DNA of 64,000 bases from the NCBI RefSeq assembly GCF_014843355.1, contig NZ_CP062137.1, forward strand, positions 1,860,001 through 1,924,000, written 5' to 3'. Shown one piece after another: positions 41,855 to 51,979 of this stretch. This stretch comes from Actinobacillus sp. GY-402. GTDB lineage: Bacteria; Pseudomonadota; Gammaproteobacteria; Enterobacterales; Pasteurellaceae. The first letter of the stretch is position 1, and the number at the start of each line of letters is the position of its first letter. The position numbers and the translations under genes were made by a program. Below the pieces are notes generated by a model that was not told where the DNA came from, ran no database searches, and saw only the letters and a program-made list of their open reading frames with translations.

Positions 41855-42685
41855 ATGTTTAAGCAGGCCCCACTCCCGTTCGTCGGTCAAAAGCGCATGT
41901 TTTTAACGCACTTCAAGGCTATTTTAAGCGAGCAGATTCCAGGGGATGGCGAGGGTTGGACGATTGTCGATACCTTCGGTGGGTCGGGTTTGCTTAGTCA
42001 TACGGCAAAACAGCTTAAACCCAAGGCACGCGTAATTTATAATGACTTTGACGGCTACGCAGAGCGTATTAAGCATATTGATGACATCAACCGCTTGCGT
42101 AGACAAATTGCGGCACTGTTAAGCGCTGTTCCGCGCCAAAAGCGCGTGACAGATAAAACACTCAAGGCTGAAATCATCGGAGCAATCAAAGCATTTGACG
42201 GTTATGTGGATTTGACAAGCCTTGCGAGCTGGTTATTGTTTTCAGGCCAACAAGTGGGCACATTCGAGGAGTTATGTCGTAGAGATTTCTGGCATTGTGT
42301 ACGCCAAACCGACTACCCTGTGGCGGATGGTTATTTGAACGGCGTAGAGGTCGTATCGGAGTCATTTCACACATTACTTCCTCGCTTTATGGATGACCCG
42401 CAAGCGGTGTTTGTATTAGACCCGCCATATCTGTGCACGAAACAAGAGAGCTATAAACAGGCGCATTATTTTGACTTGATCGACTTCTTGCGACTGGTCA
42501 ACATTACCCGACCGCCATATATCTTCTTCAGTTCAACTAAGAGTGAGTTTGTGCGATTCATTGAGTATATGCAGGAGGCTAAGATAGATAACTGGCAAGC
42601 GTTCGATGGTGCGCAACGGATAACAATTGAATCAGCTCTAAATCATCAGGCTAAGTACGAGGATAATATGGTGTTTAAGTTTTGA
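41855..42685 (+). CDS. Dam-like (D12-class) DNA adenine methyltransferase
   Basis: 276 aa. Motifs in order: PFVGQKR near the N-terminus, SAM-binding DTFGGSGLLSH (about 39), YNDFDGY (about 64) and catalytic DPPY (about 190). It occupies the right end where Mu has mom, so it may protect phage DNA from restriction. ATG 41855 has its own SD AGGAAG, allowing some translation whatever the repeat number; a longer N-terminus through the repeats is possible when in frame. Confidence 0.85.
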   Translation: MFKQAPLPFVGQKRMFLTHFKAILSEQIPGDGEGWTIVDTFGGSGLLSHTAKQLKPKARVIYNDFDGYAERIKHIDDINRLRRQIAALLSAVPRQKRVTDKTLKAEIIGAIKAFDGYVDLTSLASWLLFSGQQVGTFEELCRRDFWHCVRQTDYPVADGYLNGVEVVSESFHTLLPRFMDDPQAVFVLDPPYLCTKQESYKQAHYFDLIDFLRLVNITRPPYIFFSSTKSEFVRFIEYMQEAKIDNWQAFDGAQRITIESALNHQAKYEDNMVFKF

Positions 42686-42704
42686 TTAATCAGCGTTTAA
42701 ATTT

Positions 42705-42805
42705 CCCAATTTAAACGGATATAACCGCTAAGAATGAGATTTGGCGGTTATTTTTATTTTCCCATTTTAAGCGGTCGTTTTTCCCATTTTAAGCGGTCGG
42801 CTACA
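42705..42805 (-). promoter_or_regulatory. Right-end transposase binding region (R1, R2 and outliers)
   Basis: Read inward from 42805: TGTAGCCGACCGCTTAAAAT then GGGAAAA, immediately repeated as CGACCGCTTAAAATGGGAAAA. Further in lie CCGCTAAGAATGAGA in opposite orientation (about 42724-42738) and a weaker CCGTTTAAATTGGGAAA. Tight R1-R2 spacing matches Mu attR. Confidence 0.8.
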
Positions 42806-42810
42806 GCAGA
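42806..42810. repeat. Right copy of target-site duplication GCAGA
   Basis: Directly follows the terminal CA of the prophage; identical to 5634-5638. Confidence 0.95.
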
Positions 42811-43510
42811 TAAAAGCGACATCCAGTTCATATTTTTTATGATTCTGTAACTTAATCAATGCATTGCGTGAAATAGATAACGCAATTTTATGTTTTTTCG
42901 CAAATTTCAATACTCGACTAAGTACGAACCATTCTAAATAATCACCTCGGAAAAACTGCTCAACCGTTTTACTTTCTTGACGAGACAACCAAACCACATT
43001 ATTTGTTTTATCAAAGGAATAACGCGCAAACACAGTATATTTATATAATTTTTCTAAAATTTGTCGAATCTGTTTTTGTTCCGGCTTGGAATAATTATCT
43101 AACACAATTTTGATGTTATTGACCGACTTCCGATATGCCCAACGGATCTGTCCTACAATTTTGTCCATAAGTTGAGCATTATGAATAAGTACTTCTGCTG
43201 CTTCGTCAAAGAAACCCGTCATATTAACTGATTCATAATTAAACTGAACTGATACCCCTTTTAACCGAAAATAATTTTTTAATGCTTCGTGCTGCTCTTT
43301 TGTTGCAAATACTGCAGAACTATTAATATCAAAATCCGGTGAGGAATGAGTTGAATTCAACGTAATATGTTCGGGACGGGATGAATCAATATCATTTAAA
43401 TACAATTTGGATGACGGCGGAGGCATATTTATTAATCTCTTAAGCCGTTCATCAACAGGTCGGGTTGAATTGGATTGGGATTTAAATAATGAGAAAAGAA
43501 ATTTTATCAT
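42806..43510 (-). pseudogene. 5' part of the split PD-(D/E)XK nuclease-like gene
   Basis: 235 codons up to the insertion, then 12 phage-derived codons before a stop at 42767. Includes GDYLEWFV and ELDVAF, which with FIECKSG in the other half make a PD-(D/E)XK active site (Glu, Asp, Glu-x-Lys). N-terminal 60 residues are polar and low-complexity. The gene originally lay between glpR and tufB. Nucleases of this kind often serve in defence or repair. Confidence 0.8.
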
Positions 43511-43538
43511 TGAGTTGTTACGTTATAGCTTGATATTA

Positions 43539-43572
43539 AAAACCCTCAACCTTTTTCAAGGTTGAAGGTTTT
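43539..43572 (-). terminator. tufB terminator
   Basis: On the minus strand: ACCTTCAACCTTG/AAGGTTGAGGGT stem, short A-rich loop, then TTTTTAAT, 22 bp after the tufB stop. Confidence 0.85.
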
Positions 43573-43593
43573 AGATAGTTCAGAAATTATCAG

Positions 43594-44802
<1,209 letters not shown>

Positions 44803-44882
44803 TTACGATGGTACAATAACACCAAGTGAACCTAATGTAATTAATCAACGGTTTATTCTAAACGGATAGGTGAAAATAGGCG

Positions 44883-44958
44883 TGGTGCTGATAGGCGGAT
44901 TTGAACCGCCGACCTCACCCTTACCAAGGGTGCGCTCTACCAACTGAGCTATATCAGC
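44883..44958 (-). tRNA. thrT: tRNA-Thr (GGT)
   Basis: 76 nt including CCA. Acceptor GCTGATA/TATCAGC, anticodon loop TTGGTAA with GGT, T-loop TTCAAAT. 105 bp before tufB. Confidence 0.95.
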
Positions 44959-44962
44959 GTAC

Positions 44963-45037
<75 letters not shown>

Positions 45038-45073
45038 AGTCCTAAATTCATCTGTCCCATCAAATCTTGTGAG

Positions 45074-45158
45074 TGGTGGAGGGAGAAGGATTCGAACCTT
45101 CGAAGGCTGAGCCAACAGATTTACAGTCTGCCCCCTTTGGCCGCTCGGGAACCCCTCC
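45074..45158 (-). tRNA. tyrU: tRNA-Tyr (GTA)
   Basis: 85 nt including CCA, with the long variable arm of bacterial tRNA-Tyr. Anticodon loop CTGTAAA with GTA. Confidence 0.95.
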
Positions 45159-45184
45159 ACACGAGATTGATCTTGTTTATGAGA

Positions 45185-45260
<76 letters not shown>

Positions 45261-45280
45261 GTCATAAGCAAGTGAGGCGT

Positions 45281-45308
45281 ATTATAGGGAAAAATTTACC
45301 TCTGACAA
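45281..45308 (-). promoter_or_regulatory. Promoter of the tRNA-tufB operon
   Basis: TTGTCA (45308-45303), 16-bp spacer, TATAAT (45286-45281) followed by a GC-rich discriminator (ACGCCTC), as expected for growth-rate-controlled stable RNA promoters. Confidence 0.8.
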
Positions 45309-45462
45309 GTGTTTTTTTGTAAAAAATCAATATTTTTTAATTATCCGCTTAAATTCCACACAAAAATGCAAAAAACTGCGTTTTTTTGACCGCACTTTAT
45401 AAAATTCTCTGTGCACAAACCGTTTATAAGGTATATTCTTAACAAAATTTCCCATTAAATGA

Positions 45463-46425
45463 ATGCAGAAAATCGTGAATACATTAAATCAGACGGAAAC
45501 TTCCGCGCAAATTGTCAGCCCGTTTCTTACCTTTAACCGTTCGCAATGGGCAGAATTACGCAAATCCGTTCCCTTAACTTTGACCGAACAGGATTTAAAA
45601 CCCTTGCTCGGTATTAATGAAGAGTTATCGCTGGATGAAGTCAGCACCATTTATTTACCGCTTGTGCGTCTGATTAATTATTATATTGAAGAAAACCTCC
45701 GCCGCCAGACCGTACTCAACCGTTTTCTGGGCGGGCAACATCCCAAAGTTCCTTACATTATCAGCATTGCCGGCAGCGTCGCGGTGGGAAAAAGCACATC
45801 CGCGCGTATTCTGCAGTCCTTGCTGTCGAACTGGCCGCTGGCGCGCAAAGTGGATTTGATCACCACCGACGGTTTCCTCTATCCGCTAGCCGTTTTGCAG
45901 GAAAAAAATCTGTTGCAGAAGAAAGGTTTTCCGGTTTCTTACGACACGCCGAAACTGATTCAGTTTCTGGCCGACGTCAAATCCGGCAAACCTAACGTAA
46001 AAGCGCCGATTTATTCGCATTTGACCTATGACATCGTCCCGAATCAATTTAACCTGGTGGATCAACCGGATATTCTTATTCTGGAAGGCTTAAACGTATT
46101 GCAAACCGGTAACAAAGCGAAAACCTTCGTATCGGATTTCGTGGATTTTTCCATTTACGTGGACGCCGATGAAGCGCTGTTGCAGGAATGGTATATTCGC
46201 CGTTTTTTGAAATTCCGCCAAAGCGCTTTCAGCAATCCGCATTCCTACTTTAAACATTACGCCACCTTGTCCGAATCGCAAGCCGTGACCACCGCGGCCC
46301 ATATTTGGGATACCATAAACGGGCTGAATTTAAGGCAGAATATTTTGCCGACCCGGGAACGGGCGAACCTGATTCTGCACAAAGGCGCCGACCACGCGGT
46401 GCAGGAAGTGAAACTGCGGAAATAA
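45463..46425 (+). CDS. coaA: Pantothenate kinase (type I)
   Basis: 320 aa. Phosphorylates pantothenate, the first and rate-limiting step of CoA synthesis. P-loop [11 protein letters not shown] (about residue 100), then [11 protein letters not shown] and [10 protein letters not shown]. The N-terminal 20 residues are poorly conserved in the family, so the exact start is uncertain. Stands alone, divergent from the tRNA-tufB operon, with an uptake complement about 75 bp upstream. Confidence 0.95.
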   Translation: MQKIVNTLNQTETSAQIVSPFLTFNRSQWAELRKSVPLTLTEQDLKPLLGINEELSLDEVSTIYLPLVRLINYYIEENLRRQTVLNRFLGGQHPKVPYIISIAGSVAVGKSTSARILQSLLSNWPLARKVDLITTDGFLYPLAVLQEKNLLQKKGFPVSYDTPKLIQFLADVKSGKPNVKAPIYSHLTYDIVPNQFNLVDQPDILILEGLNVLQTGNKAKTFVSDFVDFSIYVDADEALLQEWYIRRFLKFRQSAFSNPHSYFKHYATLSESQAVTTAAHIWDTINGLNLRQNILPTRERANLILHKGADHAVQEVKLRK

Positions 46426-46442
46426 AAAACTATCGAAAAATC

Positions 46443-46485
46443 GCCCGCACTTTTCCGATGTTCACGGTAAAAGTGCGGGCAAAAT
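46443..46485. terminator. Uptake-signal dyad terminator after coaA
   Basis: Perfect 12-bp inverted repeat GCCCGCACTTTT/AAAAGTGCGGGC, 14-nt loop, then AAAATTTT. Lies between convergent coaA and wzc and can act both ways. Confidence 0.8.
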
Positions 46486-46525
46486 TTTGCGAGTTTTTTG
46501 CCGGTTCGGTTGACTGGATGTCTGT

Positions 46526-46557
46526 AAAAATGCCGCTTGAAGCGATTCAAACGGCAT
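46526..46557 (-). terminator. Terminator of the polysaccharide operon
   Basis: ATGCCG...CGGCAT hairpin with internal TTGAA/TTCAA pairing; five Ts follow on the minus strand. 8 bp after the wzc stop. Confidence 0.75.
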
Positions 46558-46564
46558 GTTCGGT

Positions 46565-48670
46565 TTAAGCGTTCGGGAAATAATCGTCTTTATTGACGGC
46601 CCGGGCTTTGACGGCGTTTAAGACGAATCCGTCGACCTTCACGCCGGCATTGGCGAATCGTTCCCGACTGGCTTCGATTTCATGCACCGTAGTTTGCTCG
46701 AAACGCCCGATTAACAGCGTGACATCCGCATGTTGTCCCACAATCGCGGCATCCGTGACACTCAGAATCGGCGGTGCGGTGACAATCACGGCATCGTAAT
46801 GCTGCACCGCCCAATCCAGTAATTGTTGCCAACGCGACGAAGACAGCAATTCGGACGGCGTGGCGGTCACGCTTCCGCAAGGAATCGCGTCAAAATGCGC
46901 ACCGACATTTTTTACGCCTTGTTCAAAAGGTAAATTTTCCGTCAGCAGTTCGGTCACGCCCGGACGGTTTTCCACGCCCAAGGCGTAATGTAAGCGACTG
47001 CTGCGCAGATCCGCATCGATTAACAACAGTCTTTTATCCGCCTTGGCCAGTAAATTGGCAAGATTAGACGAAACGAAATGTCTGCCGACGCCTTTCGATA
47101 CGCCGGAAAGTAAGACGATCCGGTTATTCGCTTCGGACAGCATGTGGTTTAAGCTGGTTCTTAAGCTTCTTAAGCTTTCTATTGAAGCATCGTCCGGCTG
47201 ACGTTCCGATAATAAACCGCCGCCCGCCTGGTTGCCGCCTCTGGCTCGGGATAACGCCGATTGTCTCTTGGAAAACGGTACGCTCGCGTGAGTCACCAAA
47301 CCGATGTCAGAAACTTCGGATACGGTAAGAATGCCCTTTTGCAAAATGGATCTTAACAGCACGGCACCGCTGCCGAACATGAAACCGATAATGGCCGTTA
47401 ACACAAAAATAATCAATTTACGCGGCGCTACCGGTTTCGGCAAGGTTTGAGCCTGATCCAAAATGCGCACATTTCCGACCGCACCGGCTTTAACTACGTC
47501 CAATTCCTGAATTTTGTTGGATAATTGAGTATAAATCTGTTGGTCGACTTCAAAATTACGGGTCAAACGAACCGTATCTTTTTGAGTTTCGGGTAACGAT
47601 TCAAGCTGTTTGGTTAAACGGGCTTTTTCGTTCAGCAAAACTTTACGTTGTTCCAACAGCGCGACATAATTCGGGTGACGTTTGGTAAAACGTTGAGAAA
47701 TATCGCTTTCTTTGATAGTTAACGCATTGAGATCCGCATCTAACTGCACCAACGCGTCCAACACCGATTTCGCTTCCAACCCTAAATCAATAGAGGCTTT
47801 CTTCTGGCGGTATTCGTTCAGTGCATTTTCGGATTTGGTCAATCTGTCGCGCACTTCCGGTAAACGTTTTTCTAAAAAGGCCAGGCTGTTACTTGCCTCC
47901 GCCGAATTGCGCGCGGTGCTGTGTTCTAAATAACTTTGAGTAATGCTTTGCAGCACGTTTTGAATGTATTCCGGATCTTCACCTTTCAAAGTTAATTCCA
48001 CTACGCCGGTTTGTTTACCTTTTTCTTCCGCCGTAACCGCTTGTTGCAGCTGCTCCACCAGTTCAAGAACGTCGGATTTTTCCAGTTTTTTCAGGCTAAA
48101 ACGTTGTCCTGACGCCCCTTTCAAGTAGGTGACCTGAATTTCAATGTCCTTATTATCGTATTTTTCGCCGACGACACCGCTTAATACGGTTTGTTCCTGT
48201 TCGTCCACGACGGCATATTCATTTTCGTTAGAACCGATAATTAAGGTATATTCCTGCGATGCGTCTTGTTTCGGCACAAAACGGGTAACGGTGATTTCCG
48301 ATTTATCGCCCGTCAGCTTTTCAATGGCTTTGCTGAAAAAAGGAATCGAATAGACGGGAGAAACTTCCGTCGTTAAATTCAAATCCTCCACCGCTTTTAA
48401 CATAATCGCTCTGGATTTAATCACAGCAATCTCGGTGCCGGCCGTGGATTCCTGTTCAAAAATACTGGAAATCCCTTGCAAAGCCCCGCCCGTATATTTT
48501 TCCTCTACCTGAACGGAAGACGTCGCCATGTAAATCGAGGGCGCCAATAATGAATAAATCAGCCCCAGCCCCGCACATAACAACGTAGAGAAAAGAATGA
48601 TTCGTTTTTGATCCCAGAATAAACTCAGTAGTTTAGTCAGATCGATAACATCATTTTGTTTTTTACTCAT
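46565..48670 (-). CDS. wzc: Wzc-like chain-length regulator with degenerate BY-kinase domain
   Basis: 701 aa. Wzz domain (about 1-440) with membrane helices near 28-48 and 425-445 and a long periplasmic coiled coil, then a cytoplasmic ATPase-like domain. That domain departs from active tyrosine autokinases: Walker A reads GVSKGVGRH (Arg530-His531 where Lys-Thr/Ser is expected), the Walker B Asp is Thr631 (AVIVTAPP), and the C-terminal tyrosine cluster is reduced to one Tyr697. Walker A' LLIDADLR is intact. Likely still controls chain length and export with Wza, but kinase activity is doubtful. Confidence 0.88.
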   Translation of the reverse strand: MSKKQNDVIDLTKLLSLFWDQKRIILFSTLLCAGLGLIYSLLAPSIYMATSSVQVEEKYTGGALQGISSIFEQESTAGTEIAVIKSRAIMLKAVEDLNLTTEVSPVYSIPFFSKAIEKLTGDKSEITVTRFVPKQDASQEYTLIIGSNENEYAVVDEQEQTVLSGVVGEKYDNKDIEIQVTYLKGASGQRFSLKKLEKSDVLELVEQLQQAVTAEEKGKQTGVVELTLKGEDPEYIQNVLQSITQSYLEHSTARNSAEASNSLAFLEKRLPEVRDRLTKSENALNEYRQKKASIDLGLEAKSVLDALVQLDADLNALTIKESDISQRFTKRHPNYVALLEQRKVLLNEKARLTKQLESLPETQKDTVRLTRNFEVDQQIYTQLSNKIQELDVVKAGAVGNVRILDQAQTLPKPVAPRKLIIFVLTAIIGFMFGSGAVLLRSILQKGILTVSEVSDIGLVTHASVPFSKRQSALSRARGGNQAGGGLLSERQPDDASIESLRSLRTSLNHMLSEANNRIVLLSGVSKGVGRHFVSSNLANLLAKADKRLLLIDADLRSSRLHYALGVENRPGVTELLTENLPFEQGVKNVGAHFDAIPCGSVTATPSELLSSSRWQQLLDWAVQHYDAVIVTAPPILSVTDAAIVGQHADVTLLIGRFEQTTVHEIEASRERFANAGVKVDGFVLNAVKARAVNKDDYFPNA

Positions 48671-48853
48671 TATGATAAAACCCTTAATAATAAAATCTGT
48701 TGTTCAACTTCCAGCATGTCAATTTGCAATACCTGAAGAAAAACCGCCAACGGGCAATATATCGTCCGATGAAGGTTCTCCAGGAGGAGAACCTCAGATA
48801 TTTCCCTTAATGACCAATTAAAGCGGTCAAAAATTTATACGCTTACGCGGTGT
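48671..48853 (-). promoter_or_regulatory. wza-wzc intergenic region with a 9-bp hairpin
   Basis: No gene. AGGTTCTCC-AGGA-GGAGAACCT (48773-48794) forms a stem-loop in the transcript with no T run, perhaps lowering wzc expression relative to wza or stabilising the upstream mRNA. Confidence 0.5.
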
Positions 48854-50020
48854 TTAAGGCCATGTTCTGATTCGTAATGCGCCTTCGGTTAAGTCGTTAA
48901 ATCCGCTGATAGTCGGTACGACTTGAGAAATCACACGGTTCCAACGGGAAACCGGTGCGGTCGTCACGTAAACCACATCATGCGGTTGCAGATAGAATTC
49001 CGTACCTAAAATATAAGCCGTCGGATTGGTAACGTCTAACTGATAAATATTGGCGACTTTTTCGATTTTTTCACCATTGCTATCCTGAACGAGCTCATGT
49101 TTACCCCGCTGACCCCGAATAACAAAAATCCCCGTTGCGTCGGAAGACAATTTGTCGATACCGCCGCTCGCACTCAGCGCTTCCGTTAAGGTCATGCCGT
49201 TACGCCCGATGGTAAGAAGCTGTGATTGCACCACTTCTCCCACCACAAAAATCTTCATGGTATCGTTACGCGGTACATGCACAATATCACCGTTTTTCAA
49301 CAAACGATTCTGCGTTAAATCACCGCGCTGAATTAACGCCTCCACTGAAATCACTTCATCCCGTCCGTTTCTGGTCAGCGTCACATTATGCCAGTTAGCG
49401 TTATCCGCCAACCCGCCGGCCTTATTGATTGCATCTAACAAAGTCAGCGGCACATTGGTGATAAATTGCTGACCCGGCGACTTAACCTCGCCCGTTACAT
49501 AAGCTTTTTGTGACTGGAATGATGCGACATTCACCTCAACCTGAGGCTCGGCGATATAATTGGATAACGCTTTGGTTAAACGACCGCGGATCTGATCTAC
49601 GGTTAATCCCGCAACTTTTATGTTGCCGGCATAAGGATAAAACATTGTTCCGTTCGCATGAACCTGGTTACCGGCCTCCGCCGATGAACGATAAGAACCC
49701 GCCGGCGTAGTTAATTCCGGGTGATCCCATACGGTAACATTCAGTACATCGCCGACACCCACACGATATTGATAATCTCTCAGTTCTTTATCCAGATTCA
49801 GATTAGACTGTGCCGAGGCGTTCATCGGCTTCAGCGTTTTCAATAACTGCGGCGTGATGAGATAAGCATCAATCGCTTTGGCTAAATCGACATTTTCACC
49901 GACAATCTGTGCGGGTCTCTGCGAAATAGGCGATTTATGACTATCCGGCAAAAATACGGAACAGGATGACAAAGATAAACCCAGTCCGGTTACAAGTAGA
50001 GATTTAATTAATTTATTCAT
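48854..50020 (-). CDS. wza: Outer-membrane polysaccharide export lipoprotein (Wza/OPX family)
   Basis: 388 aa from ATG 50020; the longer upstream frame is rejected because MNKLIKSLLVTGLGLSLSSC gives a proper lipoprotein signal. Poly_export domain (GVGDVLNVTVWDHPELTTPA), two SLBB domains, and the C-terminal membrane-spanning helix (SRWNRVISQVVPTISGF) of Wza octamers. Forms the outer-membrane channel with Wzc. 19 bp after the dehydratase gene. Confidence 0.92.
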   Translation of the reverse strand: MNKLIKSLLVTGLGLSLSSCSVFLPDSHKSPISQRPAQIVGENVDLAKAIDAYLITPQLLKTLKPMNASAQSNLNLDKELRDYQYRVGVGDVLNVTVWDHPELTTPAGSYRSSAEAGNQVHANGTMFYPYAGNIKVAGLTVDQIRGRLTKALSNYIAEPQVEVNVASFQSQKAYVTGEVKSPGQQFITNVPLTLLDAINKAGGLADNANWHNVTLTRNGRDEVISVEALIQRGDLTQNRLLKNGDIVHVPRNDTMKIFVVGEVVQSQLLTIGRNGMTLTEALSASGGIDKLSSDATGIFVIRGQRGKHELVQDSNGEKIEKVANIYQLDVTNPTAYILGTEFYLQPHDVVYVTTAPVSRWNRVISQVVPTISGFNDLTEGALRIRTWP

Positions 50021-50039
50021 ATTTAATCTGTAATAAAAG

Positions 50040-51965
50040 TTAATCGTCCGAATGTTGTTTGTTCCAAACAAAATCCGCAAGTTCACTGACAGGATGATAT
50101 CCCGTCGGCGCATTTAACAATAAATGGCGAACCTGTTCGCAATCGTTATGATTGCAAGCGTCTTCAAGTTGTTTAATCAGCTCTTTCAGTTTATCCGGCG
50201 GCAAAAAATCTTCCTTCGCCGTCATAATCCGTTCGTGATAAGTCTGTTCAACATTATCGCCGCCGATGAGCAACTCTTCATAAAGTTTTTCACCCGGTCT
50301 TAATCCGGTAAAACGAATTTCAATATCACCATCCGGATTACTTTCGTCCTTTATGGTTAATCCTGAAAGTTTAACCAGATTTCGTGCTAAATCGACGATT
50401 TTAACCGGTTCACCCATATCAAGGATAAACACGTCACCGCCTTTCGCCATAGCACCCGCCTGAATGACTAATTGTGCCGCTTCAGGGATTGTCATAAAGT
50501 AACGGATAATCCTTTTATCCGTGACGGTTATAGGCCCGCCATGCGCAATTTGTTTTTTGAACAACGGAATAACGGAACCCGATGACCCCAATACATTACC
50601 AAAACGAACCATAGAAAATAAAGTATGATGCGTCTTTCCTTGTTCTTGGGCAAGCGCTTGCAGACAAAGTTCGGCAATTCGCTTCGTCGTTCCCATGACA
50701 TTTGTCGGCCGTACCGCTTTATCCGTAGAAATCAATACAAAGGAATCCACGTTCGCTTCAATCGCGGCTTTCGCCGTATTATAGGTTCCGAAGATATTAT
50801 TCTGTACGCCTTCAACCACATTATATTCGACCATCGGCACATGCTTGTAAGCCGCCGCATGATACAATGTTTCAACATTGAACGCTTTCATGATTTCAAC
50901 CAGTCGCTGCTTATTTTGTACATTACCCAGTAATGGCAAAATTTTCGTTTCAGGCAGCGATTCTTCTCGGATAATATTTCTTAAATCCTGCTCAATGGCA
51001 TAAAGTGCATATTCCGAAATTTCGAATAACAACAATGTATTAGGTTGATTACGGATAATTTGACGGCACAATTCGGAACCGATGGAACCGCCCGCTCCCG
51101 TAACCATAACGACTTTACCTTGAATATTCTTGCTGAACAATTCCGGCACCGGATCCACCGGTTCTCGTCCCAGCAAATCCACAATATCCACTTCTTTAAT
51201 ATCCGAAATATTGATTTGCCCGTCTACCAGCTTAGTCAGGCTCGGCAATTCCATAATCCGTCGATGAGATTGAGACAAAAATTCCACAATCTCGTTTTTT
51301 CTAGCCCGGCTAATCGAAGGCAACGCAATTAAAATCTCATCGATCTCATAACGCTCCAACGCATCCAATGCCGCTTTTGCAGAATAGATCTTTAATCCGC
51401 CGACTCGTCTGTTTCTCAGATTTTTATCGTCGTCAATAAAAAATAACGGTAAATGCTCATCGGAGCGCAACAGAGTTTGTACAACTTGTTGCCCGCCGAT
51501 ACCCGCACCATAAATGGCAATGCGCTTACTGGTCACCCGCGGATTTAAAATATATCTTACGGTTAAGCGAATCGCACTACGGCTGAGCCACACCCATAAA
51601 AACATCATAAACCCGAACATGAAAGCGACCGATGCCGGAATAAAGACATCCGAAAAATGCCCTAACAACAGCAATCCGATCACCGTCATAATGGTGGCGA
51701 TAAACAATCTGACAATCAGCGTTTCGTTAAATGTCCGGATAACAAAATGGTACACACTGCATACAAAAAGGCAGGCCACGGCAAATAACGAAATCCAAAA
51801 CTCACCCAAATAGAGATTTGGCACCAAATCCGCAGAAAGATCTAATAAACGCAAGGCATAACACACCCACAACAAGATCGGAAAAACCAAGAAGTCCAAC
51901 AACATAAGACCGCAGAGTTTAATCCATCTTGATGCAATCACTAAGCTTGCAATAAAAGACTTCAT
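50040..51965 (-). CDS. Membrane-bound nucleotide-sugar 4,6-dehydratase (WbpM/FlaA1-like)
   Basis: 641 aa. Four N-terminal membrane helices (to about 130), a CoA-binding-like Rossmann region (AIYGAGIGGQQVVQTL), then the SDR domain with VTGAGGSIGSELCRQI, LYHAAAYKHVPMVE and STDKAVRPTNVMGTTKRIAE. Enzymes of this type convert UDP-GlcNAc to the 4-keto-6-deoxy sugar. The adjacent aminotransferase could use that product. Confidence 0.87.
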   Translation of the reverse strand: MKSFIASLVIASRWIKLCGLMLLDFLVFPILLWVCYALRLLDLSADLVPNLYLGEFWISLFAVACLFVCSVYHFVIRTFNETLIVRLFIATIMTVIGLLLLGHFSDVFIPASVAFMFGFMMFLWVWLSRSAIRLTVRYILNPRVTSKRIAIYGAGIGGQQVVQTLLRSDEHLPLFFIDDDKNLRNRRVGGLKIYSAKAALDALERYEIDEILIALPSISRARKNEIVEFLSQSHRRIMELPSLTKLVDGQINISDIKEVDIVDLLGREPVDPVPELFSKNIQGKVVMVTGAGGSIGSELCRQIIRNQPNTLLLFEISEYALYAIEQDLRNIIREESLPETKILPLLGNVQNKQRLVEIMKAFNVETLYHAAAYKHVPMVEYNVVEGVQNNIFGTYNTAKAAIEANVDSFVLISTDKAVRPTNVMGTTKRIAELCLQALAQEQGKTHHTLFSMVRFGNVLGSSGSVIPLFKKQIAHGGPITVTDKRIIRYFMTIPEAAQLVIQAGAMAKGGDVFILDMGEPVKIVDLARNLVKLSGLTIKDESNPDGDIEIRFTGLRPGEKLYEELLIGGDNVEQTYHERIMTAKEDFLPPDKLKELIKQLEDACNHNDCEQVRHLLLNAPTGYHPVSELADFVWNKQHSDD

Positions 51966-51979
51966 AATAATCCGCTACC

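Larger units (their letters stand above)
5639..42805 (+). mobile_element. Transposable (Mu-like) siphophage prophage, complete length, heavily frameshifted
   Basis: 37,167 bp bounded by near-identical inverted ends, TGTARCCRACCRCTTAAAAT read inward from both sides, and by the GCAGA duplication. Gene order: repressor, Ner-like, MuA, MuB, Gam, small early genes, GemA, C4 RNA and antirepressor, Mor, lysis, DNA packaging, head, tail, methyltransferase. The head and early parts follow Mu; the tail genes are of the non-contractile lambda/D3112/B3 kind. Several uptake-signal cores inside the element (for example near 7490, 14202, 22817, 27261) suggest long residence in Pasteurellaceae. Confidence 0.97.

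Noticed and set aside
50021..50113. 31-residue N-terminal extension of Wza
   Set aside because: It would bury the lipoprotein signal and overlaps the dehydratase stop.
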